Of a stretch of 8,206 bases of DNA, positions 1-5,289 are shown in pieces. Both the position numbers and the translations under genes were made by a program. Below the pieces are notes generated by a model. It searched no databases. It saw only the letters and a list, made by a program, of their open reading frames with translations, and was not told where the DNA came from. The DNA is taken from the NCBI GenBank assembly GCA_024636075.1, contig JAGXHS010000128.1, positions 1 to 8,206 on the forward strand. The letters are read 5' to 3'. Numbering within the stretch: the first letter of the stretch is position 1; each line of letters opens with the position of its first letter. Origin of the DNA: Propionibacteriaceae bacterium. GTDB taxonomy: Bacteria; Actinomycetota; Actinomycetes; Propionibacteriales; Propionibacteriaceae.

Positions 1-966
1 CGAACCGGTCCAGACCTCGAAGGACCCCGGCCCGGCACCGAGGAAATCGGAATCCTCGAGCATGCGCCAACCTGAACGGGCCAACTGCAACCGGATCCAA
101 CCGGAGCGCCCCGGATGGGACATGTCGGTGAACGCACGAAGGATCTGCAATGCCAGATCACGCACCGGGGCGACCCCGATCACGATCAGCGCGCCAGTCA
201 AGACGACGCCCGCCAGCGCCAGCCATCGGGTCAGCCGTTCCCGCCAGGCCCACAAGACCATGCCGGCGGCCACCGCCAGCAACGCGATCCGTCCCTCGGT
301 GCGCAGCAGGAAGTACCCACCGGAGACCGCTGCAAGCACCCAGGTCAGTCGCCAACCACGGGATCTCTCCAGCGCGAGGCCCAGCGGGGACAACAGCAGG
401 ATCACGCCCAGCAGGTAGGCGTAGAGGTTGGGATTGTTGAAGAACGAGGCGATGATGTTCCAACCCGGTCGAATGGGTGGCCAGTACTGTCCGCCGGGGT
501 ATCGCGGCAGGTGCTTTGCGGTGAGAACCTCGTAGGCGGCGGGGACGGCGGCGAGCAGTCCGGCTACGAGCCATCCGCGGAGCAGCCAGCGCAGATGTTG
601 CAGTGTGTGCACCTGCAGCGCCACGAAGCAACACGCCAGGATGATGGCCACATAGACGAGCTCGGCAGGTTGGGTTCGACCGGCATAGCGCATCATTCCC
701 AGCGCGCCGAAGATGGCGAAGCAGGCAGTGTTTGCCAGTAGCCACCAGCCCACCGGCCTCAGCGGCAGCACCGACGACAGAGCGGCTCCGGCTCCGCGGG
801 CCTGCCACAGCAACCAGCCAGTGGCCAGCATCGCCAGAGCCAACACCATCCGGAACGGCGACAGCAGGCCTGCTGGAAGGTACAGCGACAAGGTGGCCAG
901 CACCGGCAGCACCGCCAACAATGCGGGCACCAGCTGCGAGCGCCGGCGGGTCGACAACTCAAGCAC
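1..966 (-). CDS. O-antigen polymerase/ligase family membrane protein (Wzy_C type), C-terminus beyond the window
   Basis: The minus strand is open without a stop from a GTG at 966-964 to the window edge (322 codons), so the C-terminus is missing. The product is strongly hydrophobic, with likely membrane segments near residues 14-34, 38-54, 74-90, 103-118, 130-146, 182-198, 207-221, 226-241 and 248-266. Landmarks of the O-antigen ligase/polymerase family are visible: FFNNPNLYAYLL (175-186), a TEGR-plus-hydrophobic segment (223-231) resembling the family's 'GR' segment, then R292 and W300 ahead of LGAGPGSFE (309-317). Members act in the inner membrane, joining lipid-linked repeat units into polymer (Wzy) or attaching glycan to an acceptor (WaaL/TuaE-like); sequence alone does not separate these. 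The start is supported by AAGGAG six bases upstream and by an 8-nt overlap with the end of the flippase gene, which indicates co-transcription. The location beside Wzx favours polymerase. Open frames on the opposite strand here encode Arg/Pro/Gln-rich peptides and are shadows. Confidence 0.85.
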   Translation of the reverse strand, partial: MLELSTRRRSQLVPALLAVLPVLATLSLYLPAGLLSPFRMVLALAMLATGWLLWQARGAGAALSSVLPLRPVGWWLLANTACFAIFGALGMMRYAGRTQPAELVYVAIILACCFVALQVHTLQHLRWLLRGWLVAGLLAAVPAAYEVLTAKHLPRYPGGQYWPPIRPGWNIIASFFNNPNLYAYLLGVILLLSPLGLALERSRGWRLTWVLAAVSGGYFLLRTEGRIALLAVAAGMVLWAWRERLTRWLALAGVVLTGALIVIGVAPVRDLALQILRAFTDMSHPGRSGWIRLQLARSGWRMLEDSDFLGAGPGSFEVWTGS

Positions 967-2278
967 GCGAGACTCCTTGCTCCGACGTGTTCGCGTCGGC
1001 GTGGTCGAATCGCCACGCGGCAGCGGCCGCCAGTCCGATGAACAGCAGTAGCATGCCAGCCATGGTCCAGCTGAGCACTGCGATCATCGGCAGGATGTCT
1101 GCCTGGTACCAACCCAGCAGACCGAGAGGTACGGCGGCGAAGACGATCGAGAAGGCCATCAGCCAGAATTGGTGGCCGGTGACGATGAAGACGTTGGAGA
1201 TCGGCGACGTGATGAACTGGACGAAGAGCCATGGGGCCAGGGCAGCAGCGATCTGCCCGGCCAGCCGCCATCCTCCGGTGTACCAATCGACCACCGGTTC
1301 AGCAAAGAGGTGGATCAGCATGAACGGAACGATGCCGATCGCCGCCGAGCGTGCCACCGAAGCGATGACCTCCCTCAGCATGGCGCCGCGCCGGGTGGTC
1401 GCCAGTCGTTGGAAGAAGACCTGCGTGATGGCCCGGTTGATCATCGCCGACGGTGCCTGCAGCAGCATCCAGGCGATCGTGAACTGGCCAAGTGTCGCCA
1501 CTGAGTACAGAGCCGAGATCATCACGTTGATGCCGTTGACGCGGATCGTGTCGGCGATGGCGGACGGGAGATTCATCAACGGCATCGCCCGGTAGCGACG
1601 CATCAGGTGGAGGGCGCTGATGCCCTCGCGTTTCGCCGACTTCAGGTCTGCGGAGGTGAGCTTGACCAGACGCAGCCACGCGAGCAGCTGGGCGAGCGCG
1701 TTGCCGGCCACGAGGCCGACGCTGCCCAACCCGGTGGGGCCGAGGGCAGTTTGCGCGACGGGTGTCGTCACACCCTGCAAGATCTTGTTGCGACTCATCT
1801 GGCCGTAGCGTTTCTTGCGGTTCAGCCAGTAGTTCAGTGTGCTGACCTGCGAATAGAACAGCGATACCACGCCCGCCAGCCACAGCAAGGGGACCAGTTT
1901 CGGCGCATTGAGAGCAGTCGCCAACTGATTGCCGAAGATCATCAGCCCTGCCGTGGCCAGCAGCGCGACAGCGATGCTGCTGCGTTGGGCAACGCGGACC
2001 AGCATCGCAGCCTGGTCGTCGCTCTCGGGCAGCATCACGGTCAGGTCGTAGCGCAGCGCAGCGATCGTGAAGAGGCCGTTGACGACGCTCATGAACAGCC
2101 CGTAGATGCCCAGCTCTTCAGTGCTGTAGAACCTGGTGATCGCCCACATCATCGCCGGGGTGGCCATTTGCGCGATCACGTTCCCGCTGACCAAGACGGA
2201 GACGCTGCGGAAGAACTCCGCCGATCTCAGTCGTTCCAGCACGCGCACCCGCTGCTCCCGTCCGATGTCTGGTCTCAT
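959..2278 (-). CDS. Wzx-type lipid-linked oligosaccharide flippase
   Basis: The 439-residue product is an integral membrane protein with about 12 hydrophobic segments, the usual size for Wzx/COG2244 polysaccharide exporters, which flip undecaprenyl-PP-linked repeat units to the outer face of the membrane. Family-like stretches are RFYSTEELGIYGLF (49-62), ALRYDLTVMLPE (74-85), NYWLNRKKRYGQMS (149-162) and ATLGQF...QVFFQRLA (261-293). The C-terminal 17 or so residues are polar and cytoplasmic. The frame stays open upstream to a TTG at 2407, but that extension (43 residues, rich in S/T/P/R/Q) is unlike the family and overlaps the intergenic palindrome, so I start at ATG 2278-2276. A GTG at 2248-2246 has a better ribosome binding site (GGGAG, six-base spacing) and would give 429 residues. 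The gene is first of a minus-strand pair with the polymerase-family gene and diverges from the nucleotide-sugar genes. Confidence 0.88.
   Translation of the reverse strand: MRPDIGREQRVRVLERLRSAEFFRSVSVLVSGNVIAQMATPAMMWAITRFYSTEELGIYGLFMSVVNGLFTIAALRYDLTVMLPESDDQAAMLVRVAQRSSIAVALLATAGLMIFGNQLATALNAPKLVPLLWLAGVVSLFYSQVSTLNYWLNRKKRYGQMSRNKILQGVTTPVAQTALGPTGLGSVGLVAGNALAQLLAWLRLVKLTSADLKSAKREGISALHLMRRYRAMPLMNLPSAIADTIRVNGINVMISALYSVATLGQFTIAWMLLQAPSAMINRAITQVFFQRLATTRRGAMLREVIASVARSAAIGIVPFMLIHLFAEPVVDWYTGGWRLAGQIAAALAPWLFVQFITSPISNVFIVTGHQFWLMAFSIVFAAVPLGLLGWYQADILPMIAVLSWTMAGMLLLFIGLAAAAAWRFDHADANTSEQGVSRA
973..978 (-). promoter_or_regulatory. Ribosome binding site of the polymerase-family gene
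   Basis: On the minus strand the sequence reads AAGGAG, then six bases, then GTG (966-964). This near-ideal Shine-Dalgarno lies inside the last codons of the flippase gene. It fixes the start of the membrane protein gene and supports translational coupling of the pair. Confidence 0.7.
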
Positions 2279-2393
2279 GATAAACGGCGGTCCGTCACCC
2301 GTATTCTGCTGCGGATATTTGTTTGTGGGGCGCGAAGTTCGTCGGCCGCACGAGGAATTGGCATCGGCGCCACAAGTTGTCGACAGCTCACGC

Positions 2394-2410
2394 TGATTGG
2401 GCGACAATCA
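2394..2410. repeat. Interrupted palindrome, possible operator
   Basis: TGATTG at 2394-2399 and CAATCA at 2405-2410 are perfect inverted arms of six bases with a five-base spacer. The site is mid-way in the divergent intergenic region, where a dimeric regulator could control either or both operons. Nearby TTGTCG (2377-2382) and CGACAA (2402-2407) form a second, wider inverted pair. The operator role is inference; such short palindromes also occur by chance. Confidence 0.35.
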
Positions 2411-2445
2411 CCGGGCTCACGCCCACGTGCGACGCACTGCACCGG

Positions 2446-2451
2446 TAGACT
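2446..2451 (+). promoter_or_regulatory. Candidate -10 element for the acetyltransferase operon
   Basis: TAGACT lies 39 bases upstream of the GTG start at 2491 and keeps the TA...T pattern of a sigma-70-type -10 box. No good TTGACA-like -35 is present at 16-18 bases upstream, so this is a weak call based mainly on position. Confidence 0.3.
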
Positions 2452-2481
2452 ACTTGGGGAAATGGATCACGTGACCTATTT

Positions 2482-2486
2482 GGAGG
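2482..2486 (+). promoter_or_regulatory. Ribosome binding site deciding the GTG start of the acetyltransferase
   Basis: GGAGG is followed after four bases by GTG at 2491. There is no ATG giving a sensible N-terminus nearby, and the protein family begins a few residues before the first beta-helix turn, so this site supports the GTG start. Confidence 0.65.
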
Positions 2487-2490
2487 CGCA

Positions 2491-3096
2491 GTGAACAAGG
2501 CACGCATCCTGCCGAGCGCAGACTTGGACGATGGAGTGGTCATCGGTGATGATTCCTCGGTGTGGCACTTGGCGCAGGTGCGCGGAGGAGCCGAAGTCGG
2601 GAAGAACGTGGTAGTCGGTCGTGGTGCCTACATCGGCCCAGGTGTTCACGTGGGCGACAACTGCAAGATTCAGAACTATGCGTTGGTCTACGAGCCGTCC
2701 TACCTTGAGGATGGCGTCTTCATCGGACCGGCAGCGGTCCTCACCAATGACACCTTCCCGCGTGCGATCAATCCGGACGGCAGCCTGAAGAGCGCCCACG
2801 ACTGGGAGCCAGTGGGGGTGACCTTGAAGCAGGGAGCGTCCGTCGGCGCCCGGGCTGTTTGCGTGGCTCCGGTGACCATCGGCCGTTGGGCAACGGTCGC
2901 TGCTGGTGCCGTCGTCACCAAGGACGTCCCTGACTATGCGCTGGTGGCGGGAGTTCCCGCCCGACGGATCAAGTGGGTGGGGCGCTCGGGATTCCCGCTG
3001 GAGTCCTCGGGGGAGGGTCGCTGGAACGATCCCAGGACGGGTGACCAATTCATCGAGAACAACAACACACTCACCCTTGTGGAGGACAACGGATGA
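2491..3096 (+). CDS. wbpD: UDP-2-acetamido-3-amino-2,3-dideoxy-glucuronate N-acetyltransferase (WbpD/WlbB type)
   Basis: The 201-residue protein is a left-handed beta-helix (hexapeptide-repeat) acyltransferase; members are cytoplasmic trimers using acetyl-CoA. Repeats of [I/V]G-x4 type run from about residue 17 to 140, for example VVIGDD, AEVGKN, VVVGRG, AYIGPG, VHVGDN and VTIGRW. Family signatures include SVWHLAQVRGGAEVG (23-37), CKIQNYALVYE (58-68), FIGPAAVLTND (77-87) and VVTKDVPDYALVAGVPARRI (141-160). The WHxAxVR and KIQN...VYE pattern is that of WbpD/WlbB, which acetylate the C3 amine of UDP-GlcNAc3NA. A tail of about 40 residues after the helix (161-201) is longer than in the short Gram-negative enzymes. 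The stop overlaps the next gene's start (ATGA), so the two are translationally coupled. Neighbouring aminotransferase, 3-dehydrogenase and 6-dehydrogenase genes support the substrate assignment; without them, only a generic sugar O/N-acyltransferase could be claimed. Confidence 0.88.
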   Translation: MNKARILPSADLDDGVVIGDDSSVWHLAQVRGGAEVGKNVVVGRGAYIGPGVHVGDNCKIQNYALVYEPSYLEDGVFIGPAAVLTNDTFPRAINPDGSLKSAHDWEPVGVTLKQGASVGARAVCVAPVTIGRWATVAAGAVVTKDVPDYALVAGVPARRIKWVGRSGFPLESSGEGRWNDPRTGDQFIENNNTLTLVEDNG

Positions 3097-4184
3097 CTCA
3101 GTCCATGATTCCGGCGGCCAAGCCCATCATCGGTGACGACGAACGAGCCGAAGTCGATCGGGTTCTGGCCAGCGGGATGATCGCGCAGGGACCAGAAGTC
3201 GCCGCTTTCGAGAAGGAGTTCGCAGAGGTGATGACCGCAGGGCGCACCTGCGTGGCGGTCAACTCCGGTACTTCGGGGCTGCACCTGGGTCTGCTGGCGT
3301 GCGGTGTCGGCCCCGGCGACGAGGTGCTCGTTCCGTCCTTCACCTTCGCGGCCACCGCCAACTCGGTCGCCATCACGGGAGCGACCCCGGTGTTCGTTGA
3401 CATCGAACCGGACTACTACTGCATGGACCCGGCTGATGCCGAGGCCAAGATCACCGAGCGCACCAAGGGCATCATGCCGGTGCACCTCTATGGGCACCCG
3501 TTCAATGTCGAGGCGTTCCGCGCGCTGGCGGACAAGCACGGACTGCTGCTCTTCGAGGACGCAGCGCAGGCACATTCGGCCTCGTGGAACGGCGCACCGG
3601 TCGGGACGTTCGGCGCTTTCGGAATGTTCTCCCTCTATCCCACCAAGAACATGACCTGCGGCGAGGGAGGGAAGGTGTCCTGCGCCACCGACGTCATCGC
3701 CCGGCAGGTGCGGCTGTTGCGGAATCAGGGAATGGAGAAGCAGTACGCCAACGAGGTGGTGGGACTGAACAACCGGATGACTGACATCCACGCAGCCATC
3801 GGCCGAGTGCAGCTCCGCAAGGTGATGGCCTGGACAGCGACGCGTCAGCGCAACGCCGCGTTCCTGAGCGAGAACCTCCGGGGTGTCGTCGTGCCAAAGG
3901 TTGCTCCGGAAGCGACCCACGTCTACCACCAGTACACGATCCGGGTTCACGAGGGTCGAGACGCGATGGTGGAGGCACTTCGCAACGAGTACCAGGTTGG
4001 TTGCGGCGTCTATTACCCGATACCCAACCATCGACTGGAGACCTTCAAGAGCGGGGAGCACCTGGACCAGACCGAGAAGGCGGCCGCAGAGGTGCTGTCC
4101 TTGCCGGTCCACCCTTCTGTCAGCGAAGCCGATCTGGATCGCATCGTGTCAGCAGTCAACGCGGTGGCAAAGGCTGGTGCGTGA
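3093..4184 (+). CDS. wbpE: DegT/DnrJ/EryC1 PLP aminotransferase, UDP-3-keto-GlcNAcA type (WbpE/WlbC)
   Basis: The 363-residue protein is a full-length sugar aminotransferase of the DegT family (type I PLP fold, cytoplasmic dimer). Visible sites are AVNSGTSGLHLGL (55-67, PLP phosphate loop), EDAAQAHS (155-162; D156 for the pyridine nitrogen, Q159 stacking) and SLYPTKNMTCGEGGKV (180-195), with K185 the Schiff-base lysine. RNQGM...GLNNRMTDIHAAIGRVQL is the usual substrate-side segment, and VGCGVYYPIPNH carries the family's G-V-Y-Y-P motif. In WbpE/WlbC the enzyme transfers an amino group from glutamate to the C3 ketone of UDP-3-keto-GlcNAcA. The ATG at 3093 overlaps the acetyltransferase stop and has GGAGG seven bases upstream. 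The gene ends in a TGATG overlap with the 3-dehydrogenase. Substrate choice (C3 of a uronic acid rather than C4 or C3 of another sugar) rests on context. Confidence 0.9.
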   Translation: MTQSMIPAAKPIIGDDERAEVDRVLASGMIAQGPEVAAFEKEFAEVMTAGRTCVAVNSGTSGLHLGLLACGVGPGDEVLVPSFTFAATANSVAITGATPVFVDIEPDYYCMDPADAEAKITERTKGIMPVHLYGHPFNVEAFRALADKHGLLLFEDAAQAHSASWNGAPVGTFGAFGMFSLYPTKNMTCGEGGKVSCATDVIARQVRLLRNQGMEKQYANEVVGLNNRMTDIHAAIGRVQLRKVMAWTATRQRNAAFLSENLRGVVVPKVAPEATHVYHQYTIRVHEGRDAMVEALRNEYQVGCGVYYPIPNHRLETFKSGEHLDQTEKAAAEVLSLPVHPSVSEADLDRIVSAVNAVAKAGA

Positions 4185-5176
4185 TGGCGAACCTGCGAGC
4201 TGGTCTGATCGGTCTGGGCATGATGGGCCGCAACCACGCCCGGAACCTGCGCGCGCTTGCCGGTGTGGATTTGGTGGCTGTTGCTGACGCCGCCGGTGAT
4301 CCGAACGGCCTGGCCGGGGACCTGCAGGTGCTGCCGAACGTGGAGGCGCTGATCGATGCGGGTATCGACTACTGCGTCGTCGCCGCTCCGACCCAGTACC
4401 ACGAGGAGATCGGGCTCGCCCTGGCTTCCGCCGGTGTGCACGCACTCATCGAGAAGCCGCTCGCCAAGGACACCGGAGGCGCCAAGAAGCTGGCTGAAGC
4501 GTTCGGCGCCAGTCGCTTGGTGGGTGCGGTGGGCCACATCGAGCGCTACAATCCTGCGTTGCAGAGTCTGCGTCAGCGGCTGGAGAACGGTGATTTGGGC
4601 GACCCCTACCAGGTTGCAACACGTCGGCAGGGCCCCTTCCCCAACCGCATCGCCGATGTCGGCGTCGTGAAGGATCTCGGGAGTCACGACATCGATCTCA
4701 CAGCCTGGGTGACACAGCGCAAGTACGAACTCGTGGCCGCACGCTGCATGTTCAAGTCGGGGCGCGAGTACGAGGACATGGTTGCGGCAACCTGCCAGCT
4801 GTCCGGAGGCCTGATGAGCAGCCACCTGGTCAACTGGCTCAGCCCGAAGAAGGAACGACTCACCATCGTCACAGGTGAGAAGGGAATGTTCGTCGCGGAC
4901 ACCTTGACAGCAGACATCACCTTCTACGGAAATGGCCAGATCGAGACCACCTGGGACGATGTCGCTCGGTTCCGCGGTGTCAGTGAAGGAGATGTCACCC
5001 GGTTCGCGATCGCCAAGCCGGAGCCACTGCGCACCGAGCACGAGCAGTTCCGCGATGCCGTTCTCGGTAAGGACGATGTCAACATCGTCACCCTTGAGCA
5101 GGGGGCTGCGGTGGTCCAGGTCTGCGAGGCGATGATCGAGTCGGCGCGGACGAACCAGTTCGTCAGCATCGACTGA
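4184..5176 (+). CDS. wbpB: Gfo/Idh/MocA-family UDP-GlcNAc(A) 3-dehydrogenase (WbpB/WlbA type)
   Basis: The 330-residue NAD(P)-dependent oxidoreductase has an N-terminal Rossmann fold with GLGMMG (10-15), followed by APT (68-70) and the conserved EKP (90-92), where K91 is the likely catalytic lysine. GHIERYNPAL (117-126) and VVKDLGSHDIDL (161-172) follow, with H168 the likely acid/base. These are typical of the 3-dehydrogenases of the WbpB/WlbA/GnnA group, which oxidise C3 of UDP-GlcNAcA or UDP-GlcNAc. In characterised WbpB/WlbA enzymes the NADH is recycled with 2-oxoglutarate, linking the step to the aminotransferase. I take ATG 4184, which overlaps the aminotransferase stop; GTG 4181 is in frame directly before it and is equally possible. 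The frame is open further upstream, but that part only reads the aminotransferase gene out of frame. A nearby 6-dehydrogenase favours the uronic acid as substrate. Confidence 0.87.
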   Translation: MANLRAGLIGLGMMGRNHARNLRALAGVDLVAVADAAGDPNGLAGDLQVLPNVEALIDAGIDYCVVAAPTQYHEEIGLALASAGVHALIEKPLAKDTGGAKKLAEAFGASRLVGAVGHIERYNPALQSLRQRLENGDLGDPYQVATRRQGPFPNRIADVGVVKDLGSHDIDLTAWVTQRKYELVAARCMFKSGREYEDMVAATCQLSGGLMSSHLVNWLSPKKERLTIVTGEKGMFVADTLTADITFYGNGQIETTWDDVARFRGVSEGDVTRFAIAKPEPLRTEHEQFRDAVLGKDDVNIVTLEQGAAVVQVCEAMIESARTNQFVSID

Positions 5177-5289
5177 ATCTACACCTGCACCGTACCGGTC
5201 CCGCAGCTCAGTGGCTGGTGGGCGGTGTGCTCACGTACTGATTAGAATTCTGCAACAGGCCAGCCGGTACCGGGCCACGGAAGGACATC
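5177..5289 (+). promoter_or_regulatory. Intergenic gap with candidate promoter for the 6-dehydrogenase and glycosyltransferase genes
   Basis: This 113-base gap is the only break in an otherwise overlapping plus-strand gene series. TAGAAT at 5243-5248 matches the -10 consensus at five of six positions in a local AT-rich patch, with a TG at 5239-5240 just upstream, and it lies 41 bases before the start codon. The -35 region (about 5217-5225) is G-rich and poor. GGAAGGA at 5279-5285 is the ribosome binding site, four bases before ATG 5290. I see no clear terminator behind the preceding gene, so read-through plus an internal promoter is likely. Confidence 0.45.

Larger units (their letters stand above)
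2279..2490. other. Divergent intergenic region between export and sugar-biosynthesis operons
   Basis: This 212-base gap separates the minus-strand flippase from the plus-strand acetyltransferase, so both operons probably start transcription here. It contains a relatively AT-rich patch around 2304-2332, an interrupted palindrome at 2394-2410 and a weak -10-like TAGACT at 2446-2451. I see no convincing -35/-10 pair for the minus-strand operon, and no small gene with a ribosome binding site. Confidence 0.6.

Noticed and set aside
115..808. Long open frames on both strands (115-741 plus, 158-808 minus) as separate genes
   Set aside because: Their products are rich in Arg, Pro, Gln, His and Gly with no domain or membrane pattern, and they overlap the well-supported minus-strand membrane protein gene in other frames.
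732..1595. A 287-residue plus-strand open frame opposite the flippase and polymerase genes
   Set aside because: It is the antisense shadow of two real membrane protein genes; its composition is low-complexity Ala/Ser/Pro/Thr and it has no convincing ribosome binding site.
2279..2407. N-terminal extension of the flippase to a TTG at 2407
   Set aside because: The extra 43 residues are polar and unlike Wzx N-termini, the TTG sits inside the intergenic palindrome, and better starts exist downstream.
2934..4112. A 392-residue minus-strand open frame opposite the aminotransferase
   Set aside because: The plus strand carries a full DegT aminotransferase with all catalytic residues; the antisense product is His/Arg/Val-rich with no recognisable motif, as expected for high-GC shadow frames.
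5192..5270. GTACCGG/CCGGTAC inverted pair in the gap before the 6-dehydrogenase
   Set aside because: The arms are seven bases, themselves near-palindromic and about 65 bases apart; in GC-rich DNA this is expected by chance.
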